A DNA stretch of 64,000 nt. It comes from Chloroflexota bacterium (GTDB taxonomy: Bacteria > Chloroflexota > Anaerolineae > Anaerolineales > Villigracilaceae). Location of the stretch: the NCBI GenBank assembly GCA_016234555.1, contig JACRBJ010000071.1, forward strand, positions 39,820 through 103,819, given 5' to 3'. Positions 34,167-42,810 of the stretch are shown here, piece after piece; positions within the stretch are counted from its first letter, which is position 1, and each line of letters opens with the position of its first letter. A program made the position numbers and the translations under genes. The notes beneath the pieces are model-generated. The model was not told the DNA's origin. It was given only the letters and a program-made list of their open reading frames with translations, and did no database searches.

Positions 34167-35137
34167 TGTCTGAACTAACCAAAGCCATGCAGGTTCCAGT
34201 TGAAGAGGAAGTGAATCGTATTACCGAGTGGCTGAAACGTTATGTGTTGCATGAATTCAAACGCCGTGGCGGCGTGGTCGGCGTAAGCGGTGGCATTGAC
34301 TCCTCCGTTGTCCTGGCGCTGGCTGTCCGCGCCTTTGGAAAGGACAAGGTGCTTGCGTTTTCCCTGCCTGAAAAACATTCCAGCCCGGATAGTAAAGACC
34401 TCGCGCTGGAACTCACGGAAAGATTCGGTGTGAAGTGGACAGTCAATGAGATTGGATCGGCACTGGCAGCCATGGGTTGTTACAACGGCTTGAACGAATC
34501 CATTCGGGAAACCTACCCTGATTATGACCCGCAAACGGATAAGATCAAGCTGGTCTTGCCGGATAATTTGCTCGACAAGCCAAGCCTGAACGTGTTTTCC
34601 CTGGTGCTTGTCCGACCGGGACAAGAGGAGCAGCGAAAGATTTTATCCCCTCACTCCTACCTCGGAATTGTCGCGGCATCCAACATGAAACAACGCACCC
34701 GTATGTTGACCTTGTATTACCATGCCGAGAAACATAATTATGCTGTCATCGGTACGGCAAACAAGAACGAACACGACCAGGGCTTTTTCGTAAAGTATGG
34801 CGATGGCGGTGCGGACTTGCAGCCGATACGGCATCTCTACAAGTCGCAGGTTTATCAACTGGCGAGTTATCTGGGAGTTCCCGAGAGTATCATTGATCGC
34901 ACGCCGACCACCGATACCTACAGCGCGGGAAGCACGCAGGAGGAATTCTACTTCCGCGTTCCCTTTGAACTGCTGGACAAAATCTGGCTCGGTATGGAGA
35001 AGGGGATGTCGAATGCGGCAATTGCAACCGACCTTGGCTTGACCGAGGAGCAGATTGCGCGAGTGACCTCGGACCTGGTGCAGAAGAAGCGCACGACTGA
35101 ATACCTGCGGGCGCTCCCTCTGGCTCTCAATTCATAG
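34166..35137 (+). CDS. nadE: NH3-dependent NAD synthetase-like ligase
   Basis: The 323-residue N-type ATP-pyrophosphatase has the PP-loop VGVSGGIDSSVVLAL near residue 40, GTANKNEHDQGFFVKYGDGG near residue 200 and the DLQPIRHLYKSQV block of NadE. It lacks a nitrilase-type glutaminase domain, so it would use free ammonia. The start at 34166 has GGAGG five bases upstream and overlaps the asnB stop. Insertions around residues 110-160 (DYDPQTDKIKLVLPDN) are not typical of housekeeping NadE, and the operon has no other NAD gene. It may be a paralogue recruited to amidate an ACP- or sugar-bound carboxylate; true NAD synthesis remains possible. Confidence 0.8.
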   Translation: MSELTKAMQVPVEEEVNRITEWLKRYVLHEFKRRGGVVGVSGGIDSSVVLALAVRAFGKDKVLAFSLPEKHSSPDSKDLALELTERFGVKWTVNEIGSALAAMGCYNGLNESIRETYPDYDPQTDKIKLVLPDNLLDKPSLNVFSLVLVRPGQEEQRKILSPHSYLGIVAASNMKQRTRMLTLYYHAEKHNYAVIGTANKNEHDQGFFVKYGDGGADLQPIRHLYKSQVYQLASYLGVPESIIDRTPTTDTYSAGSTQEEFYFRVPFELLDKIWLGMEKGMSNAAIATDLGLTEEQIARVTSDLVQKKRTTEYLRALPLALNS

Positions 35138-36070
35138 ATTCTTCCAGCGTCGATAGTACGCATTGAGCAACGGCACAAATTCCGCCGTTGCTTTTTGATT
35201 CCCAGCCTTGTTGGGGTGGTCGTCAGTTGTCGGGTAAGCCAGCACGTTGGACATGCCGCCGACTTGGTGTTGAATTGACCCATCCCGCCAGCGGTGATGA
35301 TTCCCAGATTCCTGCCCCAGGTCGTTGACGCCCTGACCGCCGCCGTTGGAAGTCAACACGTTGTAAAGGTCGAACACAGCCACGTTCTTGAGCGGGTAGT
35401 TCGCCAGCCAGTCATGTGCCAACCACTGGTTGAACGCGCGCGCGTTGGTCCCTACCGGTGAATAAAGCAACGGGGGCGCTGTGATGGCAATAAATAATTT
35501 GTCGGGGCGCTGTTGAAAATGCTTCAACAGTTCGATGTAGATTCCCTTTGCGTTGGCGACGGTGTAAGCCGCCTCATTTTTGTTCCTGCCCAGCACCGCC
35601 TTGATCACGGACTTGGCGCGGTACACCAGATATTTTCTGGCGTTCTTCGGGTCCGCTGGAATGGTGACTGCCCTTTCACCGCAGATCGGGTTTCTTTCGA
35701 TTGGCGGCACCGGCGCGGTTGGGTCGCCTCTCAGGGTGGAGTTCGGAAAGCACGACTTGAACAAAATGACTTCGTTTTCGCCGGGCGGGAGTGTCTGCTG
35801 GCGCGTGTAACGGGCGACCTGTTTGTCTTCCTTGAATAGCGCTTCGAGATATGTTGGAAACCATTCGTACCAGTCTCCGATGTCGGTTCGGTCGCCAATC
35901 AGGTTTGGTCCCCAGCCATAGCTCGTGTCGCTGACGAAATAGTTGTTGTCGCGCAAGGCAATGCCCAGCCCGCCGTTGTCGTCCGCCAGCCAGTTTCCCC
36001 CAACGGAGTGATGGACAAAAATCAGGCGTACCGGCTGTGACGGGGGAGTGGGATTTTGCTCCGTGTTCAT
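35132..36070 (-). CDS. SGNH-hydrolase-like protein of unknown substrate
   Basis: The 312-residue protein opens with RLIFVHHSVGGNWLADDNGG, an SGNH-type block I variant seen in uncharacterised hydrolase-like proteins. It continues with SDTSYGWGPN, a VILFKSCFPNS strand, and a C-terminal TTDDHPNKAGNQKA that resembles the block V Asp-x-x-His of SGNH enzymes. No signal peptide or membrane helix is visible. The gene is the second member of a minus-strand pair coupled to the acyl ligase by a four-base overlap, and its 3' end overlaps that of the NadE-like gene by six bases. Confidence 0.7.
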   Translation of the reverse strand: MNTEQNPTPPSQPVRLIFVHHSVGGNWLADDNGGLGIALRDNNYFVSDTSYGWGPNLIGDRTDIGDWYEWFPTYLEALFKEDKQVARYTRQQTLPPGENEVILFKSCFPNSTLRGDPTAPVPPIERNPICGERAVTIPADPKNARKYLVYRAKSVIKAVLGRNKNEAAYTVANAKGIYIELLKHFQQRPDKLFIAITAPPLLYSPVGTNARAFNQWLAHDWLANYPLKNVAVFDLYNVLTSNGGGQGVNDLGQESGNHHRWRDGSIQHQVGGMSNVLAYPTTDDHPNKAGNQKATAEFVPLLNAYYRRWKNL

Positions 36071-37548
36071 GTCACCTCCATTTTCCTTAGTTCAGACTTG
36101 ACCACTTTCCCGTGCTGGTTTGTCGGCAGGCTTTGCAGGAAAACCACATCCCTGGGAACCATGTAACGCGCCAGCCGTTGCATACAGTGGTTGATGATTG
36201 TCTGGTCTGTGACCTCCGCATTGGAACGCAGGACGACAAAGGCCCGGATCGCCTCGCCGCGGAGCGGGTCTGGAATGCCGACGACAGCAGTCGCCACGAC
36301 CTCCCCGACCTCCATAATGCACGCCTCGACTTCCTGACTGCTGACCCGGTTTCCGTAGGATTTGATGAAGTCGCTCTTGCGGTCGACGATATAGATGTAC
36401 CCGTCTTCATCGAGGGTTGCCATGTCGCCCGTGTGCAGCGAGCCGTTGATAAACTTCTCGGCATTTATTTCCGGTTCATCCAAATATCCCGGTGAAATGT
36501 TTTTCCCACGCGCGACGATCTCGCCGACCTCGCCCGGCTTCACTTCCCCGCCGTTTTCATTCACAACCTTCAGTTGCACATCGGGTATTCCGCGCCCGAT
36601 GGAGCCAAGCTTTGTGCTCAGAAGCTCCGGGGGCAGATAAGACAGACGGGCGGTCGCCTCGGTCTGTCCGTACATGACGAAGACTTTTGCGTTCGGGTGG
36701 CTGCGTGTAAGTTCTTCGATCAGCACGGTTGACAGTTTTCCGCCGGCTTGTTGGATTTTCCGCAATGCGGGCAGGGGACGTGTGGGGAAGGACGAATTGC
36801 GCAGGTACATTTGGAAAGTCGTCGGGACGCCCGCAAACCCCGTGCAGGCTGTCTCAGCCATCAGGTCCAGCACTTTCTCTGGGAAGATGACCGAATCTCC
36901 GAGGACCAGCGATCCACCCACCCGTAGGTGGGTGTGCAGCAGGGATGTCCCAAAGCAGTAGTAGAACGGCAGGAGCGCCAGGATCCGGTCGTCGTGACTC
37001 AAATCCAGATACTCGACGATCGATTTGGTATTGGCCTGGATGTTCAGGTGTGTGATCCTGACCACCCTGGGCTTCGCCGTGGTGCCTGAGGTAAGCATCC
37101 ACGCGGCGTCCTGGTTTTCGTCGAATTCGGCTGGTTCGGAAACCCAGCTCGCGGTTGGCTGATCCGCCGTCAGCGCGTCTTCGTTGATCTGGGGGAGGGA
37201 GGCGTCAAAGGCGGCTGAATACTTTTTCCGCAATTTATTATCGACGCACAGAACTTTGCAGCCGATCTGTTTTATTTGCGCCGCCAGTTCATCGGGAGGA
37301 AGTCTTGTCGCAAAAGGCACGGCGATTGAGCCGATTTTCATCGCCGCCAGGTAGCCGGCAACCCAAAGCATCGAGTTGCTTCCCAAAATGCCGATGGGAG
37401 CGCCGGGAGTTGCCCCCGCCGCGCGGAAGGCATCCATCAATACGAGGATCGATTTTTTCAACTCTTCGTAGGTATATTTTGTTTTTGGCGTAATCAAGGC
37501 AACTGCGCTGTCAACATGATCTTGAAGCAGGTAATCGGTCGTATTCAT
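36067..37548 (-). CDS. acyl-adenylate-forming ligase (acyl-CoA/ACP synthetase)
   Basis: The 493-residue ANL-superfamily enzyme shows the P-loop-like MLTSGTTAKPRVV near residue 160, the YGQTEATARLSYLPP motif near residue 310, SLHTGDMATLDEDGYIYIVD near residue 380 and the catalytic C-terminal lysine in NQHGKVVKSEL. The start at 37548 is favoured over 37620 and 37569 because GAAGGG sits just upstream. It could load the ACP at 31988; similar ligases occur beside ACPs and AsnB-type amidotransferases in exosortase-associated glycan loci (family knowledge). Overlap with the next gene is four bases. Confidence 0.9.
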   Translation of the reverse strand: MNTTDYLLQDHVDSAVALITPKTKYTYEELKKSILVLMDAFRAAGATPGAPIGILGSNSMLWVAGYLAAMKIGSIAVPFATRLPPDELAAQIKQIGCKVLCVDNKLRKKYSAAFDASLPQINEDALTADQPTASWVSEPAEFDENQDAAWMLTSGTTAKPRVVRITHLNIQANTKSIVEYLDLSHDDRILALLPFYYCFGTSLLHTHLRVGGSLVLGDSVIFPEKVLDLMAETACTGFAGVPTTFQMYLRNSSFPTRPLPALRKIQQAGGKLSTVLIEELTRSHPNAKVFVMYGQTEATARLSYLPPELLSTKLGSIGRGIPDVQLKVVNENGGEVKPGEVGEIVARGKNISPGYLDEPEINAEKFINGSLHTGDMATLDEDGYIYIVDRKSDFIKSYGNRVSSQEVEACIMEVGEVVATAVVGIPDPLRGEAIRAFVVLRSNAEVTDQTIINHCMQRLARYMVPRDVVFLQSLPTNQHGKVVKSELRKMEVT

Positions 37549-37691
37549 ATGCCCTTCAATTCTGTTCATCGTGACGGTTTTTGTGCCACTCGGGGGAAGC
37601 CGACGCCAGCCATTTCCCATGACTTGCCCTATTTTAACGTTTTTCCGACGGGAAAGCTAAAGCGATTCTTTGAGATTTGAAACTTTATTGG

Positions 37692-38459
37692 TTATTTTCC
37701 TGTGAGCAGAAATTTGAAGAAGATCCCAAGGTCTCGCAGCTTTGGGAAAAATGCGGGGACGCGTTTGCGGTAATCGAGATAGCTATCGCCAAAGCGTTCG
37801 ACCAGCTCTCTTTCCTCCACCAGGCGGGTCCAGCCGACAAAGCCGAGAGGTATGAGGATGGCGAATGCGATTGAATTGGCATTGCCGTTTATCAATGCAA
37901 GCCCGATGAACAGGCGCAGAACACCGGCATAGATGGGATGGCGCAACACGGCGTAAATGGTCGAATTAATGATGTGCCCATCCTGGGGGTGATAGACGTA
38001 TAATAGGGCGAGGTTGTCCGCGCCAAAGGTGAAAATACTGCGGATGCACAATGCCGCGCCAATTAAAAGGGAAAGCCAGCCGAGCGTAAGAAACATATTT
38101 GTCCACCAGCCTTGCGGAATTTCGGGGCCGTTCATATAGCCTGCGTGCGCGACGGCTCCAAAAATAAGCGCAAGCCCGGGTATGATGTAATGGGCGAAGG
38201 CGTTGCTGTAAGCAAGTTCCCCATACTTCTCCCTGTATGCCTGCTTGCGGGAAAAGAACAGGCTCAGGATGAGAAATCCCAGCGCGACGATGATGATCTG
38301 GCTGTCGATGCTCCAGGTGGGGATGTTGTCTGTGACGATGAAGTAGGCAGTGACCAGCGCAAGCAGACTTGTTGCGTAAAAGACAGTGAGTATTCTCCCG
38401 CCTGTTGAATTCAACTCAGGGACATGTTTTGCGAGTTCGTCCATACCTTTAAATTTCAT
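37692..38459 (-). CDS. isoprenylcysteine carboxyl methyltransferase-like membrane methyltransferase
   Basis: The 255-residue protein has about six membrane helices and ends in the ICMT/PEMT-type signature: VLRHPIYAGVL near residue 175 and RLVEEREL with FGDSYLDYRKRVPAFFP in the last 50 residues. Such enzymes methylate membrane substrates using S-adenosylmethionine, but bacterial targets are mostly unknown. The start at 38459 has AGAGAGG five bases upstream and follows a good promoter. It appears to be a single-gene transcript. Confidence 0.85.
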   Translation of the reverse strand: MKFKGMDELAKHVPELNSTGGRILTVFYATSLLALVTAYFIVTDNIPTWSIDSQIIIVALGFLILSLFFSRKQAYREKYGELAYSNAFAHYIIPGLALIFGAVAHAGYMNGPEIPQGWWTNMFLTLGWLSLLIGAALCIRSIFTFGADNLALLYVYHPQDGHIINSTIYAVLRHPIYAGVLRLFIGLALINGNANSIAFAILIPLGFVGWTRLVEERELVERFGDSYLDYRKRVPAFFPKLRDLGIFFKFLLTGK

Positions 38460-38475
38460 TGGAACCTCTCTGGTG

Positions 38476-38503
38476 AATATATTGCTTTGTCCGATAATGT
38501 CAA
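38476..38503 (-). promoter_or_regulatory. sigma70-type promoter of the membrane methyltransferase
   Basis: On the minus strand TTGACA (38503-38498) is followed after 16 bases by TATATT (38481-38476). The predicted start lies about ten bases before the AGAGAGG ribosome-binding site. This is the clearest -35/-10 pair noticed in the window. Confidence 0.65.
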
Positions 38504-38518
38504 GCAAGACTTCGATTT

Positions 38519-39127
38519 TTAGTCGGCAGGTTGAATTCCCAAATCCTCAGCGGTGATATTCGCATTTTTCAGCGCGGAGAAACTCAACTGCGAAGGGTCA
38601 AGGTTGAACTTCCCGCTCACGCGGTCGAAGAGGGCGTGGTAACCAGCCTTGACCATCATATCCCAGTCGAGTCCCAGCAGGTCGGCGATGCCGCGAATCA
38701 TCTTCGCATCCTCGCCTTCGATTTCGACGAACTGACCGAACGGCAGTTCGTCCAGCATGATGTGAGCGCCGTCCAGGTCGTAGGTGGCGCGGAACTTTTC
38801 GTAGAAGACAACGACCCGGTATCCCAGCGCTTCCAGCAACTCCTTAGCCTTTTCAAAATCCTCGACCACGAATTCGATCTCGCGGCGGCTGAGGATTCCC
38901 CCCGCCTCCTCCTCGCTTGGACCCTTGAAGGTCATCCGCGCCTTGTCGTCCTGCCGCAGCCGCAGCACGCGGAAGGAACTCCGCAGGTCGTTATTGGCGT
39001 CGTCGAAGCGCAGGTTGATCTCGTGGATGCGAGGTTGAATCAAACGCGCCTTCAATTCGAGAAGGCGCTGTTCGATCCCATCCAGATTTTTTACAAAAAA
39101 CTTGGCTTCGATTTCCTGTCCGTTCAT
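38519..39127 (-). CDS. CYTH-domain protein (class IV adenylate cyclase/triphosphatase type)
   Basis: The 202-residue protein starts MNGQEIEAKFFV, the ExExK signature strand of the CYTH triphosphate tunnel fold. Charged strands follow, including FRVLRLRQDDKARMTFKGP near residue 55, FEKFRATYDLDG near residue 115 and GQFVEIEGE near residue 140. Class IV adenylate cyclases and ThTPase-like enzymes share these features, so the reaction (cAMP synthesis or triphosphate hydrolysis) is not decided. The start at 39127 follows a TACAAT box by six bases, which suggests a leaderless mRNA; 39142 would place the start upstream of that box. Confidence 0.85.
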   Translation of the reverse strand: MNGQEIEAKFFVKNLDGIEQRLLELKARLIQPRIHEINLRFDDANNDLRSSFRVLRLRQDDKARMTFKGPSEEEAGGILSRREIEFVVEDFEKAKELLEALGYRVVVFYEKFRATYDLDGAHIMLDELPFGQFVEIEGEDAKMIRGIADLLGLDWDMMVKAGYHALFDRVSGKFNLDPSQLSFSALKNANITAEDLGIQPAD

Positions 39128-39131
39128 GCCT

Positions 39132-39629
39132 TTATTGTACACTCAACAGGGTTTGTTTTTGCTCCACGCTTTCACCGGGATTCACGCGGATACGCCCCAC
39201 AACTCCGTCACGTGGCGACTTGAGTTCGTTTTGCATCTTCATCGATTCAAGGATCAGCAGCACCTGCCCCTTTTTCACTTCCTGACCTTCCTCGACCAGC
39301 GTGGAGATCACAAGCCCGGGCATCGGCGCTTTGAGATGGAATTCGCCGCCCGAAGCCCCGCCGCCCCCCGTCGAGGTCTTCAACCGCCTCTCGCGCTCAT
39401 CCTCCACCTTGACCTGATACTGCCGTCCGCGCAGCAACACATCCCAGTTTTCCTCGTTTTGGTAGACAAAGCCTTCATAGGATTTTCCGTCCAGAATCAG
39501 GGAGAAGACCGGCTGCCCGCTGACCGATTGGAAATCCGTTTCAAGCAGCCGCTCGCCGATGCGGATATGCCTTTCGTCCACGACCTCAACTTCAAATTCC
39601 TGACCGTCAATCGTTGTCACATATTTCAT
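39132..39629 (-). CDS. biotin carboxyl carrier protein
   Basis: The 165-residue protein has a C-terminal biotinyl domain with the attachment motif ESMKMQNEL near residue 132 (Lys134-136 region) and the KAPMPGLVISTLVEEGQEVK strand before it. The N-terminal 80 residues form a beta-rich segment typical of the carrier subunit of acyl-CoA carboxylases. It is encoded 46 bases after the biotin carboxylase, which in turn follows the carboxyltransferase, so the three make one acyl-CoA carboxylase. Confidence 0.9.
   Translation of the reverse strand: MKYVTTIDGQEFEVEVVDERHIRIGERLLETDFQSVSGQPVFSLILDGKSYEGFVYQNEENWDVLLRGRQYQVKVEDERERRLKTSTGGGGASGGEFHLKAPMPGLVISTLVEEGQEVKKGQVLLILESMKMQNELKSPRDGVVGRIRVNPGESVEQKQTLLSVQ
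39134..39139 (-). promoter_or_regulatory. -10 box for leaderless CYTH transcript
   Basis: TACAAT on the minus strand ends six bases before the CYTH ATG at 39127, so the predicted RNA starts at the codon. The box shares one base pair with the stop codon of the biotin carrier gene. Confidence 0.45.
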
Positions 39630-39645
39630 GCGATGACCTCAATCC

Positions 39646-39677
39646 AATCGTAAATCGTCAATCTGTAATCGTAAATC
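39646..39677. repeat. direct word repeat at the biotin carboxylase stop codon
   Basis: AATCGTAAATC occurs at 39646-39656 and again at 39667-39677, exactly 21 bases apart, with related words (AATCGTCAATC) between. The second copy overlaps the TGA stop of the biotin carboxylase gene. It fills most of the gap to the biotin carrier gene. Confidence 0.6.
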
Positions 39678-41184
39678 ATCGGTGCATTCTTTCCCAACGC
39701 CCAACCCACTTCCAGTTGCTGGTATCGCGCTCGTTCCTGCGGACGATGTTTGCGTTATGTTCGCTTTGCTGGTGCGCAACCAGTGTGGCAAGGATGGCGG
39801 CGATTTCCGCGTTCGCGGCTCGCGCCTCGGCGGCATCGTCCATCGAGAAACGTTCCTCGACGAAACGCGTATCCACCTGACCGCCCATGAAGCGGTGCGA
39901 ATCCATCAGTGTTTGGTGAAAGGGAATGTTGGTGCGCACGCCGACGATGCGATACTCTTCCAGCGCACGGCGCATCCGCAATATGGCTTGTGCTCGCGTC
40001 TCGCCCCAAACGACCAGTTTGGCGATCATCGGGTCGTAGTAGGGCGTGATCTCGAAGCCGGGATACACGCCCGTATCCACGCGCACGCCATGCCCGGTGG
40101 GTAGGATGCTGTGCGTGATTCGCCCCGTCGAAGGCATGAACCCATTGAACGGGTCTTCGGCGTTGATGCGGCATTCGATGGCGTGACCGTTGAATTGGAT
40201 TTGTTCCTGCGTGTAACTCAACTGCCGACCGCGTGCGATGCGGATTTGCTCGGCGACGATATCCACACCTGTGACCAATTCCGTGATGGGATGCTCCACT
40301 TGCAGCCTGGTGTTCATCTCGAGGAAGTAGAAATTGCGATCCTTGTCCACCAGAAACTCGATGGTCCCGGCGTTGACGTAATCCACCGCCTGCGCCGACT
40401 TTACGGCGATGCCTCCCATCTTCTCGCGCAGTTCATCGTCCATGAAAATGGAGGGTGCCTCCTCCAGCAATTTTTGGTGACGGCGCTGGATCGAACATTC
40501 GCGCTCGCCGAGGTGGATGACGTTGCCAAACGAATCAGCCATGATCTGGAATTCGATGTGGCGCGCTCCTTCGATTAATTTTTCGAGATAGACGTTGCCG
40601 TCGCCGAAAGCGGATTCCGCCTCCCGCCTCGCCGACTGGAGCAGGGTCGGCATTTCCTCCAGGCTTTTGACTTCCCTCATGCCTTTTCCGCCGCCGCCCG
40701 CCGTGGCTTTGATCAACAGCGGAAAGCCGATGCTGGGGGCGATGCGCAACAGGTCATCGTCGGTCATGTTGCCAACATCTTCGGTGCCGGGCACAACCGG
40801 CACGCCCGCCTTGATGACCGTCGCCCGCGCCCTGCCTTTGTCTCCCATCGCCGCAATGGACGAAGGCTTGGGACCGATGAACGTGATGCCCAGCCTTTCG
40901 CACTCGGCGGCAAAATCCCCGCGCTCAGCGAGAAACCCGTAGCCGGGATGAATGGCTCCCGCACCGGACTTTTTCACCACGTCAAAGAGTTTGTCTGCGC
41001 GCAGGTAGGAATCGCGCGAAGGGGAGGGGCCGATGGGGTAGGCTTCATCCGCATAACGCACGTGAAGCGCGTTGCGGTCTGCTTCTGAAAAAACGGCGAC
41101 CGTGCCGATGCCGAGTTCGCGGCAGGCACGAATGATTCGGACGGCAATCTCGCCGCGATTTGCAACCAATACTTTTGTGAACAT
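39676..41184 (-). CDS. acetyl/propionyl-CoA carboxylase, biotin carboxylase subunit
   Basis: The 502-residue ATP-grasp enzyme opens MFTKVLVANRGEIAVRIIRA and has the glycine-rich ATP loop TAGGGGKGMREV near residue 160, ERECSIQRRHQK near residue 230 and EMNTRLQVEHPITELVTG near residue 285. It carboxylates the biotin of the neighbouring carrier. The start at 41184 is chosen over 41262 because the extra residues are encoded by a repeat-filled spacer. The C-terminal extension has no biotin-attachment motif, so the carrier is separate. Confidence 0.93.
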   Translation of the reverse strand: MFTKVLVANRGEIAVRIIRACRELGIGTVAVFSEADRNALHVRYADEAYPIGPSPSRDSYLRADKLFDVVKKSGAGAIHPGYGFLAERGDFAAECERLGITFIGPKPSSIAAMGDKGRARATVIKAGVPVVPGTEDVGNMTDDDLLRIAPSIGFPLLIKATAGGGGKGMREVKSLEEMPTLLQSARREAESAFGDGNVYLEKLIEGARHIEFQIMADSFGNVIHLGERECSIQRRHQKLLEEAPSIFMDDELREKMGGIAVKSAQAVDYVNAGTIEFLVDKDRNFYFLEMNTRLQVEHPITELVTGVDIVAEQIRIARGRQLSYTQEQIQFNGHAIECRINAEDPFNGFMPSTGRITHSILPTGHGVRVDTGVYPGFEITPYYDPMIAKLVVWGETRAQAILRMRRALEEYRIVGVRTNIPFHQTLMDSHRFMGGQVDTRFVEERFSMDDAAEARAANAEIAAILATLVAHQQSEHNANIVRRNERDTSNWKWVGRWERMHR

Positions 41185-41212
41185 GAATTCAGTGCTCCCG
41201 TGTTTCCATGTC

Positions 41213-41264
41213 AAGTGTTCCCGTGTTTTTTCGCGACACAGGGACACCTGATACTGGAACACTT
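41213..41264. repeat. word-repeating inverted element at the carboxyltransferase stop codon
   Basis: AAGTGTTCC at 41213-41221 is the exact complement of GGAACACTT at 41256-41264. GTGTTCCCGTGTT and ACACAGGGACACC between them are also near-complements, and a related CTCCCGTGTTTCC lies to the left. The right end overlaps the TAA stop of the carboxyltransferase gene (41263-41265). Confidence 0.6.
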
Positions 41265-42810
41265 ACAGCGGTATATTTCCGTGCTTCTTGGCGGGGTTGG
41301 CGTCGCGCTTGTTGCTCAGCATCTCCAGCGCGTTGATCAGGCGCGGACGGGTTTCCTTCGGCTCGATCACGTCGTCGATATAACCGCGTTGTGCGGCGAC
41401 GTATGGGTTGGCGAATTTTTCCTTGTAGTCGGCAACAAGCTCCGCCTTCTTTTGGACGGGGTCTTCCGCCGCATCCAGTTCCTTGCGAAAGATGATGCTC
41501 ACCGCGCCGTCGGGTCCCATCACGGCGATCTCGGCGGTGGGCCAGGCGAAGTTCGCGTCGCTGCGAATGTGCTTGGACGACATGACGCAGTACGCGCCGC
41601 CATAAGCCTTGCGGGTGATGACGGTCAGCTTGGGCACGGTGGCTTCGCAGTAGGCGTAGAGCAGTTTCGCACCGGAGCGGATGACCCCGTGATGCTCCTG
41701 GTAGGTGCCCGGCAAAAAGCCCGGCACATCCTCGAAGGTGACAATCGGGATGTTGAACGAATCGCAGAAACGGACAAAGCGCGCGGCTTTCTCGCTGGCG
41801 TCGATGTCCAGCACGCCAGCCAGCACTGCGGGCTGGTTCGCCACAATGCCGATGGAGTGACCGCCGAGGCGGGCAAAGCCAACCACCACGTTGGGGGCGT
41901 AATTTTCGTGAATCTCGAAGAAACTGCCGCTGTCAACGATCATTTGAATTGCATCCTTGACATCGTAAGGTTTGTTCGGGTCGTCGGGGACGATGCTGTT
42001 CAGCGCCTCCTCCATCCGCAGCGGATCGTCGCCCGCCACGAAGGGAGGGTCTTCCATGTTGTTCTGCGGCAGGTAACCGAGCAGTTTGCGGATCAAATAC
42101 AGGGTGTCGGCTTCGCTTTCAGCGGCAAAATGGCAGACGCCCGATTTTTCGGAATGTACGCTTGCGCCACCCAATTCCTCCTGAGTCACATCCTCATGGG
42201 TCACGGCTTTCACCACATCGGGACCAGTGACGAACATATAGGAGGTCTTGCGAGTCATGAAGATGAAATCTGTCAGAGCTGGGGAGTACACCGCGCCGCC
42301 GGCACAGGGTCCCATGATGGCGGAAATCTGCGGGATGACGCCCGAAGCCAGGGTGTTGCGCAGGAAGATATCCGAATATCCCGCCAGCGCCACCACGCCT
42401 TCCTGAATGCGCGCCCCGCCCGAATCGTTCAAGCCGATGACTGGCGCGCCGTTCTTCATTGCCATGTCCATGATCTTGCAGATTTTTTCCGCATGGACTT
42501 CGCCGAGACTGCCGCCAAAGACGGTGAAGTCCTGCGAGTACACGTAGACCAGTCGCCCTTCGACGGTTCCCCAACCCGTGACAACCGAGTCCCCCGTAAA
42601 CTTTTGCTCATCCAGCCCGAAGTCGTGTGTGCGATGGACGACAAACGCATCCACTTCGCGGAAGGACCCCTTGTCCAGCAGCATGTCCAGCCGCTCGCGG
42701 GCGGTCAGCCGTCCCTTTTTGTGTTGGGCGTCGATTCGCGCCTGTCCGCCGCCAAGCCGCGACTTTGCTTTCAGCTCAGTCAATCGTTCGGTTTTCGTTT
42801 TTATGCTCAT
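41263..42810 (-). CDS. pccB: propionyl-CoA/acyl-CoA carboxylase, carboxyltransferase subunit
   Basis: The 515-residue two-domain crotonase-fold protein has SVVTGWGTVEGRLVYVYSQD near residue 75, GGARIQEGVVALAGY near residue 130, GPCAGGAVYSP near residue 165 and the second-domain FVRFCDSFNIPIVTFEDVPG near residue 345. This matches PccB/methylmalonyl-CoA decarboxylase-alpha type subunits. No biotin-dependent decarboxylase membrane subunit is nearby, so a carboxylase is favoured. With the downstream biotin carboxylase and carrier it would convert propionyl-CoA or another acyl-CoA to the malonyl derivative. Confidence 0.93.
   Translation of the reverse strand: MSIKTKTERLTELKAKSRLGGGQARIDAQHKKGRLTARERLDMLLDKGSFREVDAFVVHRTHDFGLDEQKFTGDSVVTGWGTVEGRLVYVYSQDFTVFGGSLGEVHAEKICKIMDMAMKNGAPVIGLNDSGGARIQEGVVALAGYSDIFLRNTLASGVIPQISAIMGPCAGGAVYSPALTDFIFMTRKTSYMFVTGPDVVKAVTHEDVTQEELGGASVHSEKSGVCHFAAESEADTLYLIRKLLGYLPQNNMEDPPFVAGDDPLRMEEALNSIVPDDPNKPYDVKDAIQMIVDSGSFFEIHENYAPNVVVGFARLGGHSIGIVANQPAVLAGVLDIDASEKAARFVRFCDSFNIPIVTFEDVPGFLPGTYQEHHGVIRSGAKLLYAYCEATVPKLTVITRKAYGGAYCVMSSKHIRSDANFAWPTAEIAVMGPDGAVSIIFRKELDAAEDPVQKKAELVADYKEKFANPYVAAQRGYIDDVIEPKETRPRLINALEMLSNKRDANPAKKHGNIPL

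Noticed and set aside
36915..36935. Hairpin with CACCCACC/GGTGGGTG arms as a terminator
   Set aside because: It lies in the middle of the acyl ligase coding sequence and encodes a normal part of the protein.
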